Shown here piece after piece: positions 52,864-61,862 of a DNA stretch of 64,000 nt (the stretch's first letter is position 1; every line of letters begins with the position of its first letter). The notes below the pieces were generated by a model. The model did no database searches. It was given only the letters and a program-made list of their open reading frames with translations, and had not been told where the DNA came from. Source of the DNA: Cohnella herbarum (GTDB taxonomy: Bacteria; Bacillota; Bacilli; Paenibacillales; Paenibacillaceae). The translations under genes and the position numbers were made by a program. The stretch lies in NCBI RefSeq assembly GCF_012849095.1, contig NZ_CP051680.1:744001-808000 (forward strand), given 5' to 3'.

Positions 52864-53553
52864 ATGAACAACAAACGCCAAACCATATGGTTGGTATCGA
52901 TGCTTAGCTTAATGGTAATCCTGTCTGCCTATTACCTATTTACGGAAGATGCGCCTACGACGCCTAGCGGCACGGAAGCATCGCAACTACTAGGCGATGA
53001 CGGCAAAGTGAGTTCTTCGGCCGATCCGGAAGGCATAAGCGTCACCCAAGTCGACTCCCTTACGGATGAACTGACGGGAGTGAAAGCGGATGGGACGGTA
53101 AGCGAAGTCGCTTCCGAAGAGTCCCCTGGGCAAGAGGCGGGCGCGGAAAGTCTTTCACCCGGAGACGAAGCCGTTCTTAAGGGGATCAACAACTCGAAAG
53201 GCAATGAACTGTTAGACAAGATCCAACTGGAGCAGCAGACGAAAACAAGCGAACTGGCGGAGAAACTTACCGCGATCGTCGCGAAAACGTCAAAGGCAAC
53301 CCCGGAAGAAGCATCCGCGGCGTTCGAAGAGCTTAACCGCTTGGAAGAAACGGATCTCCGCATTACTAGCCTGCAAGAAAAATTGCTGCAAGACTACGAG
53401 AACGCGGTCGTCGCCGAGGAAGACACGAATTTCAAAGTCATCGTTCTTAGCGAGAAGTTAGAGAAGAAGCAAGCCATCAACATTATCGACATGGCTACGA
53501 AAGAGCTCGACGTATCTCCCGAACGAGTCACCGTACAGTACGTGCAACAATAG
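52864..53553 (+). CDS. spoIIIAH: Stage III sporulation protein AH
   Basis: The 229-residue protein has one membrane segment (IWLVSMLSLMVILSAYYLF), a long acidic linker and a C-terminal ring-building domain (NFKVIVLSEKLEKKQAINII; VTVQYVQQ). It pairs with forespore SpoIIQ to form the channel that supports forespore gene expression. It is the last spoIIIA gene. Confidence 0.95.
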   Translation: MNNKRQTIWLVSMLSLMVILSAYYLFTEDAPTTPSGTEASQLLGDDGKVSSSADPEGISVTQVDSLTDELTGVKADGTVSEVASEESPGQEAGAESLSPGDEAVLKGINNSKGNELLDKIQLEQQTKTSELAEKLTAIVAKTSKATPEEASAAFEELNRLEETDLRITSLQEKLLQDYENAVVAEEDTNFKVIVLSEKLEKKQAINIIDMATKELDVSPERVTVQYVQQ

Positions 53554-53576
53554 GTTCTAAGAACGTGAGGAGCCAT

Positions 53577-53634
53577 AACGGGGAGGCGATCCCGAAGGTA
53601 GATGACCAATCTACTTTCCGGAAGTCTCCCCGTT
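53577..53634 (+). terminator. Long inverted repeat after the spoIIIA operon
   Basis: AACGGGGAG/CTCCCCGTT (9 bp) encloses a second helix CCGAAGGTAGAT/ATCTACTTTCCGG, giving a hairpin of about 58 nt. No T-run follows, so it is either an atypical terminator or a structured RNA/DNA element. Confidence 0.5.
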
Positions 53635-53694
53635 CCCTATTCGCGCTGAGATTACCTTTGAGGGCATAACTCTTTCCATTTCGGTCGATTATGG

Positions 53695-53700
53695 TATAAT
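53695..53700 (+). promoter_or_regulatory. Extended -10 promoter of accBC
   Basis: TGG-TATAAT is a perfect -10 with TGn extension, 67 bp before the accB start. No good -35 is visible. Confidence 0.6.
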
Positions 53701-53766
53701 AGTTCCGTTGTGGGATCGAACATGCTTTCTTTAGACGGGGGAATCCCGAATCAAGGAGTGACCGAG

Positions 53767-54255
53767 ATGTTTAAGCTGAGCGAAATTAAAGAATTGATCA
53801 AACTGGTAGACCAAACAACCGTACACGAATTGGAAATTGAGAACGAAGGAATGCGACTGTCGATTCGCAAACCGGGACGCACGGAAGTCGTTAACGTGCA
53901 AACGCCCCACCTTTCTCATACATACCTGCCGCAAGGCCAGCCGACCGTTCAGGCACCCGTTGTTGCTAACGGACCCGGACCGGAAACGAAAACAGTCGCT
54001 GCGGATGATTCCAACCTTCACCGCATCGTATCACCGATGGTAGGCACTTTCTATCGTTCCCCATCGCCCGATGCTTCTTCATTCGTGAACATCGGCGACC
54101 GAGTTTCCGATAAAACGGTCGTATGTATTCTAGAGGCGATGAAGCTAATGAATCCTTTGGAAGCGGAAGTGAAGGGCGAGATCGTGGATATTCTCGTGGA
54201 GAACGGACAGCTCGTCGAATTCGGCCAACCGCTATTCCTAGTGAAGCCGGAATAA
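53767..54255 (+). CDS. accB: Biotin carboxyl carrier protein of acetyl-CoA carboxylase
   Basis: The 162-residue protein starts at ATG 53767, 8 bp after AAGGAG. The N-terminal part ([20 protein letters not shown]) and a Pro/Ala-rich linker precede the biotinyl domain with biotin-accepting K126 in [15 protein letters not shown]. It carries carboxyl groups from AccC to AccAD in fatty-acid synthesis. It is 20 bp before accC. Confidence 0.97.
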   Translation: MFKLSEIKELIKLVDQTTVHELEIENEGMRLSIRKPGRTEVVNVQTPHLSHTYLPQGQPTVQAPVVANGPGPETKTVAADDSNLHRIVSPMVGTFYRSPSPDASSFVNIGDRVSDKTVVCILEAMKLMNPLEAEVKGEIVDILVENGQLVEFGQPLFLVKPE

Positions 54256-54274
54256 TCCCGAGGAGGATTTCATC

Positions 54275-55654
54275 TTGAAATTTAATAAGATTTTGATTGC
54301 TAACCGCGGCGAGATCGCGGTGAGGATCATTCGTGCGTGCCGGGAACTTGGAATTACCGCGGTGGCGGTGTATTCCGAAGCCGACCGTGAATCGTTGCAT
54401 GTACGTTTGGCCGACGAGGCGTATTGTATCGGACCGACGGCGTCCAAGGATAGCTATTTGAACTTAACGAACATTATGAGCGTAGCAACGTTAACGGATT
54501 GCGACGCCATTCATCCGGGCTACGGATTTCTTTCTGAAAATGCTGATTTCGCGGATATCTGCGAAACTTGCAATATTGCGTTTATCGGTCCTTCGTCTGT
54601 TGCGATTAGCCGCATGGGAGACAAAGCGGTTGCCAAGCAAACGATGAAGGATGCGGACGTTCCGGTTATTCCCGGATCCGACGGATTGTTGGAAGATCTC
54701 GACGACGCGATTCGCGTCGCCCGCGAGATCGGCTACCCCGTTATCATTAAAGCGACGGCGGGCGGCGGCGGGCGCGGTATCCGAATCGCGGAGAACGAGG
54801 AAATGCTCGTTCGCGAGATTACGACCGCGCAGCAAGAAGCGGAGAAGGCGTTCGGCAATTCTGGCGTCTATCTAGAGAAGTTCCTGACGGGAATGAAACA
54901 CGTCGAAATTCAAATCATCGCCGATAAACACGGTAACGTGGCGCATCTCGGCGAGCGCGATTGTTCCGTGCAGCGTCGTCGTCAGAAATTGGTCGAGGAA
55001 GCGCCTTGCCCGATTATGACGCCCGAACTGCGCGATCGGATGGGCCAAGCTTCCGTTAGAGCCGCCCGCGCGGTGAACTATTCCGGGGCGGGAACGATCG
55101 AATATTTGCTCGGGCCGGACGGCCAATTTTACTTCATGGAGATGAACACCCGTATTCAGGTGGAGCATCCCGTGACGGAAATGATTACGGGTATCGATCT
55201 AATCAAAGAAATGATCGCCATCGCCGAAGGTGCCCCGCTTTCCTTTAAGCAGGAAGACGTGAAGATCAACGGTTGGGCAATCGAATGCCGGATTAACGCG
55301 GAAGATTCGGAGCGCAATTTCATGCCATCCGCCGGACGCATCGGCTTCTACTTGCCGCCGGGCGGTCCCGGAGTGCGCGTGGATAGCGCCGCTTATCCGC
55401 AGTACGTGATTTCACCGCATTACGATTCGATGATCGCCAAGCTGATCGTTTGGGCGCCGACTCGGGAAGAAGCGATTGCCAGAACGAGACGGGCGCTAAG
55501 CGAATTCATGGTGGACGGGGTAAAGACGACGATCCCTTTCCATTTGAAGCTTATGAATCATCCGATCTTTAACAAAGGTACTTTCGATATTAAGTTTTTG
55601 GAAGAGCATGACATCAACGGGGATAGCGAAGTTTCGTCCGAAAATGGATTCTAG
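54275..55654 (+). CDS. accC: Biotin carboxylase of acetyl-CoA carboxylase
   Basis: The 459-residue protein starts at TTG 54275 with GAGGAGGA about 9 bp upstream. ATP-grasp features include [40 protein letters not shown], and [18 protein letters not shown] with the catalytic Glu/Arg. It carboxylates biotin on AccB. The length is typical. Confidence 0.97.
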   Translation: MKFNKILIANRGEIAVRIIRACRELGITAVAVYSEADRESLHVRLADEAYCIGPTASKDSYLNLTNIMSVATLTDCDAIHPGYGFLSENADFADICETCNIAFIGPSSVAISRMGDKAVAKQTMKDADVPVIPGSDGLLEDLDDAIRVAREIGYPVIIKATAGGGGRGIRIAENEEMLVREITTAQQEAEKAFGNSGVYLEKFLTGMKHVEIQIIADKHGNVAHLGERDCSVQRRRQKLVEEAPCPIMTPELRDRMGQASVRAARAVNYSGAGTIEYLLGPDGQFYFMEMNTRIQVEHPVTEMITGIDLIKEMIAIAEGAPLSFKQEDVKINGWAIECRINAEDSERNFMPSAGRIGFYLPPGGPGVRVDSAAYPQYVISPHYDSMIAKLIVWAPTREEAIARTRRALSEFMVDGVKTTIPFHLKLMNHPIFNKGTFDIKFLEEHDINGDSEVSSENGF

Positions 55655-55773
55655 AATTTATTTCTGGCCAAGCGTTTGTCATAATAATCCGGGAATGCTA
55701 TATTTATAAGTAGTGAAGGCGAATGCTCGGACTTACTTAGATTTGTGCCGAGCATGTGGAGGTGGAACTACGC

Positions 55774-56181
55774 ATGGAAACGATTGTCCCTGATTACGAA
55801 CGGACGGACATGGGCACCATTGAGATCGCTCCGGAAGTTATCGAAGTGATCGCCGGACTAGCGACGGTAGAAGTAGAAGGCGTTGCGGGCATGAGCGGCG
55901 GACTATCATCCGGTATCGCCGAGATGTTGGGTCGCAAGAACATGTCGAAGGGCGTGAAGGTAGAAGTCGGTCAGCGCGAAGCGGCTGTCGATGTATCGAT
56001 CATTGTGCAATACGGACGCCGGATACCGGAAATTTCATCCGAAATTCAACGTAATGTCAAACGCTCGATAGAGACGATGACCGGACTGAATGTAGTAGAA
56101 GTTAACGTACATATTCACGACGTTCACTTCAAAACGGCCGATAAGCCCGAAGAAGATGAATCCCATGTACGTGTCCGATAA
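55774..56181 (+). CDS. yqhY: Asp23/Gls24 family protein (YqhY-like)
   Basis: The 135-residue protein starts at ATG 55774, 8 bp after GGAGGTGG. The Asp23 domain is seen in TIEIAPEVIEVIAGLATVEV, GVKVEVGQREAAVDVSIIVQ and VNVHIHDVHF. In B. subtilis yqhY follows accBC, and its loss disturbs acetyl-CoA carboxylase activity. A terminator and the 184-bp repeats separate it from amaP. Confidence 0.92.
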   Translation: METIVPDYERTDMGTIEIAPEVIEVIAGLATVEVEGVAGMSGGLSSGIAEMLGRKNMSKGVKVEVGQREAAVDVSIIVQYGRRIPEISSEIQRNVKRSIETMTGLNVVEVNVHIHDVHFKTADKPEEDESHVRVR

Positions 56182-56239
56182 GTCGTAACCGCTACCTGAT
56201 TTTTGCGGCAAACGGCACAACCTCCGGTCTGCGGATGAC

Positions 56240-56289
56240 GGCCCTCTGACGAGAATTTCCTTCAGGGAACTCTCGCAGAGGCCTTTTTC
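56240..56289 (+). terminator. Terminator after yqhY
   Basis: GGCCCTCTGACGAGAATTTCC pairs imperfectly with GGGAACTCTCGCAGAGGCC over a TTCA loop, followed by TTTTT. Stem is about 18 bp. Confidence 0.85.
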
Positions 56290-56321
56290 GCACTCATGGA
56301 GTACAATTTAAGACAGGTGCA

Positions 56322-56774
56322 CGGAAGGCCCGGCTGAATTCAAGATTCGATGTCGAATCCGCTTCTTGCTTCACCTCGTGATCAAAAGATGACTTTTCGA
56401 ACTACCTCTTCAAATGAAGTTCGAAAAGTCAGGTTTTCAGCACCGAGAAGGTTGGATGAAGCTAGGGAAAGAGGAGCGGAGCGTAGGGAAAACCTACGTG
56501 AGCACCGGAAGGCCCGGCTGAATTCAAGATTCGATGTCGAATCCGCTTCTTGCTTCACCTCGTGATCAAAAGATGACTTTTCGAACTACCTCTTCAAATG
56601 AAGTTCGAAAAGTCAGGTTTTCAGCACCGAGAAGGTTGGATGAAGCTAGGGAAAGAGGAGCGGAGCGTAGGGAAAACCTACGTGAGCACCGGAAGGCCCG
56701 GCTGAATTCAAGATTCGATGTCGAATCCGCTTCTTGCTTCACCTCGTGATCAAAAGATGACTTTTCGAACTACC
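56322..56774. repeat. Perfect 184-bp direct repeat, 2.5 copies
   Basis: Copies start at 56322, 56506 and 56690; the first two are identical over 184 bp and the third is identical for its 85 bp, ending just before amaP. Each copy holds two hairpins: GATTCGA-TG-TCGAATC and GACTTTTCGAACT paired with AGTTCGAAAAGTC over 14 nt. A 71-codon open frame spans the junctions of the copies (so it appears twice, 184 bp apart), but it has no ribosome binding site and 184 is not a multiple of three. No other gene is visible between yqhY and amaP. Confidence 0.97.
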
Positions 56775-56802
56775 TTTAAAAGGGAACAGGGAGGCTCTTA
56801 CG

Positions 56803-57366
56803 TTGATTAAAGTATTGGACAGGCTGCTTCTATTCTTTTATAGCTTGGCAATAGGGATCGTTGCGGTTGTTGCCATCGCCGCCGCTAGCGGCGGATTTTC
56901 GGAAAGTTGGCTGAAAGAAGTCGTATCCGACTTTACCGGCGACGTACGCGCAGTACAAGGTTCCGTCATCGGCGTTGCGGTCATCCTGTTGCTGATCAGC
57001 GTAAGATTCCTGGTGGTCTCCGTCCGGCGCGACAGCAACTCCGCTCCTTCCATCAATCAGCGGACGGAGCACGGCGACATTCGGATTTCGGTTGAAACGG
57101 TCGAGAATCTGGCGCTTAAAGCCGCTTCCCGGACGCGCGGCGTTAAAGACTTGCGCGCTAGAGTCAGAGTATCCGAAGCGGGACTGGGTATTCTGATCAG
57201 GGCATTCGTAGACGGAGAAGGCTCCATTCCGACGATGTCCGAAGAGATGCAGCGCACGGTATCTCAGCAGATCGAAGAGGCGACGGGTATTCCGGTCGCG
57301 GAAGTTTCCGTATTCATCGCGAACGTGACTCAAGCGCCAACTACTTTTAAGAGCCGTGTAGAATAG
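56803..57366 (+). CDS. amaP: Alkaline shock response membrane anchor protein AmaP
   Basis: The 187-residue protein starts at TTG 56803 with GGGAGG 7 bp upstream. Two N-terminal membrane segments (LLFFYSLAIGIVAVVAIAAA and VIGVAVILLLISVRFLVVSV) precede an Asp23-like domain (HGDIRISVETVENLALKAAS). AmaP anchors Asp23 proteins to the membrane; here the partner is probably YqhY encoded upstream. Confidence 0.88.
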   Translation: MIKVLDRLLLFFYSLAIGIVAVVAIAAASGGFSESWLKEVVSDFTGDVRAVQGSVIGVAVILLLISVRFLVVSVRRDSNSAPSINQRTEHGDIRISVETVENLALKAASRTRGVKDLRARVRVSEAGLGILIRAFVDGEGSIPTMSEEMQRTVSQQIEEATGIPVAEVSVFIANVTQAPTTFKSRVE

Positions 57367-57381
57367 GGGGGAGAACCGCCT

Positions 57382-57612
57382 ATGTGGAAAGTCTGGTGGG
57401 AATCCTACGGGGGAAGAATCTCGGGGATTGCGGCAGGTCTACTGTTCGGCATCATTTATTTGTTTAGCGGTTTCTGGGATATGCTCTTCTGCGCTTTGCT
57501 CATTGGCATCGGTTATTGGATTGGAAAACATAAGGATGAACGGCGCGGGCCGATCTTACCGTTCGAGAAATTGACGGATTGGGTCGCCGACCGTTGGCCT
57601 TGGTCACGATAA
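57382..57612 (+). CDS. DUF2273 family small membrane protein
   Basis: The 76-residue protein has one long hydrophobic part (RISGIAAGLLFGIIYLFSGF, then WDMLFCALLIGIGYWIGKH). DUF2273 proteins are regularly encoded with amaP and asp23 and are probably part of the same membrane complex. It lies 15 bp after amaP. Confidence 0.88.
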   Translation: MWKVWWESYGGRISGIAAGLLFGIIYLFSGFWDMLFCALLIGIGYWIGKHKDERRGPILPFEKLTDWVADRWPWSR

Positions 57613-57790
57613 TCCCTGTGAATGTTCTTGCCCAGGCAGGGACGGCGGAGCGCAAGCCAGGCTCCGCAGTTTCCGATGGAATAGATGCTCATGGGTTTTT
57701 TTGTTTTATTGGCTTAAGTTAAGATACCTCTAAAAGCATCATAATAAAAAGTAACAGAGCTTGAACGATAAGAAGCATTCGGGAGGATAC

Positions 57791-58252
57791 ATGAAGCGCA
57801 GACTCGCAAGGGAAATCGTGGTACAAAGTTTGTACCAGATAGAGATGAACGGCGTGACCGGCGACGAGGCCGTCAATATCGTAATGGAGGAAGCGCGTCA
57901 AGACAACGAGATCGGTACGGATGTTGCCGAACTGAAGCACATCGACGCATTCACTCGCGAATTGGTGCAAGGCGTTAAGGAAAACCAAGAGATTATTGAT
58001 CAAAGTCTCGTCGTTTATTTGACGGGCTGGCAGGTCGATCGCCTATCGAGGGTTGATCGGCAAATTTTGCGTTTGGCCGCATACGAGATGATGTTCCGCA
58101 AGGACGTTCCGCCTAAGGTCGTCATCAATGAAGCGATCGAGCTGGCGAAGCATTTCGGCTTAGAAGAGAACGGGAAATTCGTGAACGGCGTGCTTGGACG
58201 CATGCTGAGAGAGAGAGAAGACAAACAATCGCAGGAGGGCGACAAGCTGTGA
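57791..58252 (+). CDS. nusB: Transcription antitermination factor NusB
   Basis: The 153-residue helical protein starts at ATG 57791, 4-5 bp after GGGAGG. NusB features: [40 protein letters not shown], and [13 protein letters not shown]. It binds boxA RNA with NusE during rRNA transcription. It overlaps folD by 4 bp (GTGA). Confidence 0.96.
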   Translation: MKRRLAREIVVQSLYQIEMNGVTGDEAVNIVMEEARQDNEIGTDVAELKHIDAFTRELVQGVKENQEIIDQSLVVYLTGWQVDRLSRVDRQILRLAAYEMMFRKDVPPKVVINEAIELAKHFGLEENGKFVNGVLGRMLREREDKQSQEGDKL

Positions 58253-59100
58253 GCGCACAAATCATCTACGGAAAACAAATATCGGATTCGATCCGCGAAG
58301 AATTGATTCAGGAAGTCGAGCAATTGAAGCAGCAGGGCGTTACTCCGGGGTTGGTCGTCATTCTAGTCGGCGAGGACGCAGCTTCGCAAGTGTACGTAAG
58401 GAACAAGGCGAAAGCTTGCGAACAGCTCGGCTATCACTCCGAAGTGATCCGGGTTCCGGCGGAGACGACTCAACAAGAGCTGCTTGCGCTAATCGGAAAA
58501 TATAACGAACAACAGAACATTCATGGCATTCTCGTCCAGTTGCCTCTTCCGAAGCATATCGAAGAAAAAGCGATCATCGACGCGATTTCTGTTGAGAAAG
58601 ACGTCGACGGATTCCATCCGGTAAGCGTCGGTAACCTGATGATCGGCGACGACGCTTTGTTGCCTTGCACGCCGTCGGGCGTGATCGAGCTGTTGAAGCG
58701 GACGGGGAATTCCCCCGCTGGTAAACATGCGGTGGTCATCGGTCGAAGCAACATCGTAGGTAAGCCGGTAGCAATGCTGCTGCTACGAGAGAACGCGACC
58801 GTTACGATCTGCCATTCGCGTACTCCGAACATTGCAGAGATTGCCCGCCAAGCGGATATCCTGGTCGTCGGAGTAGGCGTTCCTAAGCTCGTGAAGAAGG
58901 AATGGGTTAAGCCGGGAGCCGTCGTGATCGACGTAGGCGTGAATCGGTTGCCGGATGGTAAGCTCTGCGGAGATGTAGATTACGACGACGTGCTCGACGT
59001 GGCCGGTTGGATAACGCCGGTTCCTGGCGGAGTCGGTCCAATGACGATTACGATGTTGATGGCGAATACGCTTAAATCTGCTAAACAAGCAAGGAGATAG
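58249..59100 (+). CDS. folD: Methylenetetrahydrofolate dehydrogenase / cyclohydrolase
   Basis: The 283-residue bifunctional enzyme starts at GTG 58249. Catalytic Lys is in [36 protein letters not shown] and [17 protein letters not shown] mark the folate and NADP sites. It interconverts methylene-, methenyl- and formyl-tetrahydrofolate. It belongs to the nusB-folD-xseA-xseB-ispA transcript. Confidence 0.97.
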   Translation: MSAQIIYGKQISDSIREELIQEVEQLKQQGVTPGLVVILVGEDAASQVYVRNKAKACEQLGYHSEVIRVPAETTQQELLALIGKYNEQQNIHGILVQLPLPKHIEEKAIIDAISVEKDVDGFHPVSVGNLMIGDDALLPCTPSGVIELLKRTGNSPAGKHAVVIGRSNIVGKPVAMLLLRENATVTICHSRTPNIAEIARQADILVVGVGVPKLVKKEWVKPGAVVIDVGVNRLPDGKLCGDVDYDDVLDVAGWITPVPGGVGPMTITMLMANTLKSAKQARR

Positions 59101-59114
59101 GAAGGAGCCAAGCG

Positions 59115-60476
59115 ATGGACCCGGCGCGCGCGTTAAGCATTCGCGACATTAACCGCCTCATTAAGATGAAGCTTGAAGGCGACACCGGACTCCAAGACAT
59201 CTGGCTAAGAGGCGAAATATCCAACTTTACGTTCCATTCCAGCGGCCATATGTATTTTACGCTGAAGGACGAAGGCGCAAGACTGAAATGCATCATGTTC
59301 GCCTCCTATAACGCCAGGCTTCCATTCGCTCCGAAGGACGGAATGAAAGTGTTGGCGCGCGGCGGCGTTTCCGTATACGAAAGAGACGGGCAATATCAAT
59401 TTTACGCGACGGCGATGCAACCGGATGGCATCGGGAGCTTGTATTTGGCTTTCGAGCAATTAAAGAGGAAACTCGATTCGGAAGGCCTATTCCTTGAACA
59501 TCTTAAGCGTCAATTGCCGTCTTATCCGCGTACGGTAGGCGTAATTACCTCGCCTACAGGGGCGGCGGTGCGGGATATTCTGATCACGCTCGAGCGTCGC
59601 AATCCCGGGGTGCACGTATTGCTGTATCCCGTATCCGTGCAAGGAAAAGGCGCAGCGCCGTCGATCGTCAAAGCGATCCAAGCGATGAACGCGCATGGCG
59701 AAGCGGACGTACTGATCGTCGGACGGGGAGGCGGATCGCTTGAAGAATTATGGGCTTTTAACGAAGAGGCCGTCGCAAGAGCGATTCGGGCTTCGGCAAT
59801 CCCCGTAATTTCCGCCGTCGGCCATGAGACCGACTTCACGATCTCCGATTTCGCGGCGGATCTAAGAGCGCCTACGCCTACGGCAGCCGCGGAGCTTGCC
59901 GTAAGACATACGGGCGAGCTTATGATGGGCTTGGTGCATCTGGAGCAGAGAATGACGAAGTCGCTGTCCGCTTTGCTCGGCAGGGCAAGGGAACGTTGGC
60001 AGCATGCGGCGAGATCTCCGTATTTCACGCAGCCAAGGAGAAGCTTGCTCGTTCAAGCGGAGCGCCTGGACAGGCTAAGAGACCGGCTGCAATATCGGAT
60101 TCGAACCGAACAATCCCGCGCTCAGGAGCGATTATCGCGTTTGAAAGGAAGATTGTCCGCGGTTAATCCGAATCAGCAGGCGGCGTTCGCCCGCAAGAGG
60201 ATCGTCTCGGCGACGAGAGGGTTGGAGCTTGCCATGAACGGTATCCTTCGCCAGCGCCAAAGCCAGTACGGCTCGATCGTTCGCCATTTGGACGCTTTGA
60301 GCCCGTTAAAGGTAATGGCGCGCGGATACAGCTTAGTATATGACGAGCAGGAGAAATCGTTGGTTCGTACGATTAACGAGGTGCAACCGGGCGACTTGAT
60401 CCGCGTAAGATTGACGGACGGCAAATTGGATTGCCAGGTTTGGGGCATTCATGGGGAGGAGCGAACCAATGGCTAA
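59115..60476 (+). CDS. xseA: Exodeoxyribonuclease VII large subunit
   Basis: The 453-residue protein has an N-terminal OB fold (DIWLRGEISNFTFHSSGHMY), the catalytic core with TSPTGAAVRDILITLERRNP and GRGGGSLEELWAFNEEAVAR, VGHETDFTISDFAADLRAPT, and a long coiled-coil C-terminal part. With XseB it degrades single-stranded DNA to oligonucleotides. The end overlaps xseB by 8 bp. Confidence 0.97.
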   Translation: MDPARALSIRDINRLIKMKLEGDTGLQDIWLRGEISNFTFHSSGHMYFTLKDEGARLKCIMFASYNARLPFAPKDGMKVLARGGVSVYERDGQYQFYATAMQPDGIGSLYLAFEQLKRKLDSEGLFLEHLKRQLPSYPRTVGVITSPTGAAVRDILITLERRNPGVHVLLYPVSVQGKGAAPSIVKAIQAMNAHGEADVLIVGRGGGSLEELWAFNEEAVARAIRASAIPVISAVGHETDFTISDFAADLRAPTPTAAAELAVRHTGELMMGLVHLEQRMTKSLSALLGRARERWQHAARSPYFTQPRRSLLVQAERLDRLRDRLQYRIRTEQSRAQERLSRLKGRLSAVNPNQQAAFARKRIVSATRGLELAMNGILRQRQSQYGSIVRHLDALSPLKVMARGYSLVYDEQEKSLVRTINEVQPGDLIRVRLTDGKLDCQVWGIHGEERTNG

Positions 60477-60747
60477 GAACGGTACTGCGGGTAATTCCGC
60501 TAAAGAAAGCGAAGCGCCCGCTTTAACCTTCGAGCAGGCGATGGAAACGCTGGAAACGATCGTTGCCAAGCTGGAGAGCGGAGACGTGCCGCTGGAAACC
60601 GCCATCGAGCTGTTTCAAGAAGGGATGTCGTTGTCCCGCTTGTGCGGTCAGAAGCTCGAGCAGGTTGAACGTCGCATCGAGACGTTAGTGGAAGGCGATG
60701 GCGGATTTCAACGCAAGCCTTTCGTAGCGACGAAAGAAGAAGCCTAA
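60469..60747 (+). CDS. xseB: Exodeoxyribonuclease VII small subunit
   Basis: The 92-residue protein starts at ATG 60469, 8 bp after GGAGGAG. It has the XseB pattern LTFEQAMETLETIVAKLESG, DVPLETAIELFQEGMSLSRL and CGQKLEQVERRIETLV. It overlaps xseA and is followed by ispA. Confidence 0.96.
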   Translation: MAKNGTAGNSAKESEAPALTFEQAMETLETIVAKLESGDVPLETAIELFQEGMSLSRLCGQKLEQVERRIETLVEGDGGFQRKPFVATKEEA

Positions 60748-60774
60748 GGCTTCAGGAGGCAAAGGGGTATTCAC

Positions 60775-61686
60775 GTGACGACTTCGGTAGAAATACATAC
60801 TTATTTACAGTTGCAGAAGGATCTAGTGGAAACGGCGCTGCGATCGGTTTTTGCTAAAGATGGGTCTATTCCGGTCAGGCTTCTTGAAGCGATGGATTAT
60901 TCATTGCTTGCCGGAGGGAAGAGATTACGTCCTATTCTCGTTCTTGCCGCCGCGGAAGCGGTCAAGGGCGACGAACAATCGGCGGCAAAGTCGATGCCGT
61001 TCGCATGCGCGGTAGAGATGATTCACACCTACTCGCTTATTCACGATGATCTGCCGGCGATGGACAACGACGATTACCGACGCGGAATTCTAACGAATCA
61101 CAAGGTTTTCGGCGATGCAATGGCGATATTGGCCGGGGACGGATTGCTTACTCACGCCTTCCACGTTGCTACGGATGCCTTGAAGCACGGAGTACCGCCG
61201 GAGCGCGTTCTCTCCGTTGTTACCGAGCTGAGCAAGTATGCGGGATTATCCGGAATGGTCGGCGGTCAAGTAGACGATATGCTTGGAGAGCAGGGCGTCA
61301 CTTCGCTTGAACAATTGGAGAACATCCATTTGCATAAAACAAGCGATTTGATCGCATTCTCGCTTAGAGCCGGAGGTCATGCGGCCGAAGCGAGCGAAAA
61401 GCAGTTGGAAGCGTTCGGACTGTTCGGTCGGAACGTAGGGTTGGCGTTCCAGATTCAAGACGACATCCTCGATCTAACCGGTTCCGCGGATAAGCTCGGC
61501 AAGCCGGTGAAGAGCGATGAAAGGCAAGAAAAGGTGACCTATCCGTTCTTGATCGGATTGGACGAAAGCCGTAAACGGGTCGCGGAGTTAACGAAAGAAG
61601 CGAACGAAGCGCTAATGAAGGCCGGATTGGCAAAACCGGACAGGTTAATCGAAATTTCCGATTATTTGTTAAAACGAGACCATTAA
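60775..61686 (+). CDS. ispA: Farnesyl diphosphate synthase
   Basis: The 303-residue protein starts at GTG 60775 with AGGAGG upstream. The first Asp-rich motif DDLPAMD is at residues 91-97, the second is in FQIQDDILDLTGSADKLGK. GGKRLRPILVLAA binds pyrophosphate. It condenses isopentenyl diphosphate with allylic diphosphates to farnesyl (or geranyl) diphosphate for isoprenoid synthesis. Confidence 0.95.
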   Translation: MTTSVEIHTYLQLQKDLVETALRSVFAKDGSIPVRLLEAMDYSLLAGGKRLRPILVLAAAEAVKGDEQSAAKSMPFACAVEMIHTYSLIHDDLPAMDNDDYRRGILTNHKVFGDAMAILAGDGLLTHAFHVATDALKHGVPPERVLSVVTELSKYAGLSGMVGGQVDDMLGEQGVTSLEQLENIHLHKTSDLIAFSLRAGGHAAEASEKQLEAFGLFGRNVGLAFQIQDDILDLTGSADKLGKPVKSDERQEKVTYPFLIGLDESRKRVAELTKEANEALMKAGLAKPDRLIEISDYLLKRDH

Positions 61687-61795
61687 CACGAAGACGCCTT
61701 AGCCCCTATAGCGTTTGAGTTGTACCACGCTCAGTTGCTATTCGGGCTTATTACGCGTGGGCAAGTTGTCGCGTATCCACTAACGATGTTGAAGT

Positions 61796-61824
61796 TTGGG
61801 CATTGTTTGGAGATATGTTATACT
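61796..61824 (+). promoter_or_regulatory. Candidate promoter of dxs
   Basis: TTGGGC (61796-61801), 17-bp spacer and TATACT (61819-61824) with a TGn extension. It lies 39 bp before the dxs start. Confidence 0.55.
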
Positions 61825-61862
61825 AGCGGTAATATCCATTTGGGGAAAGCGGGGAACACCAC

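Noticed and set aside
53635..53766. FapR operator before accB
   Set aside because: No match to the FapR inverted repeat was seen around the extended -10 promoter.
56350..56749. Two identical 71-codon open frames
   Set aside because: They are the same frame in two copies of the 184-bp repeat, overlap each other and lack ribosome binding sites.
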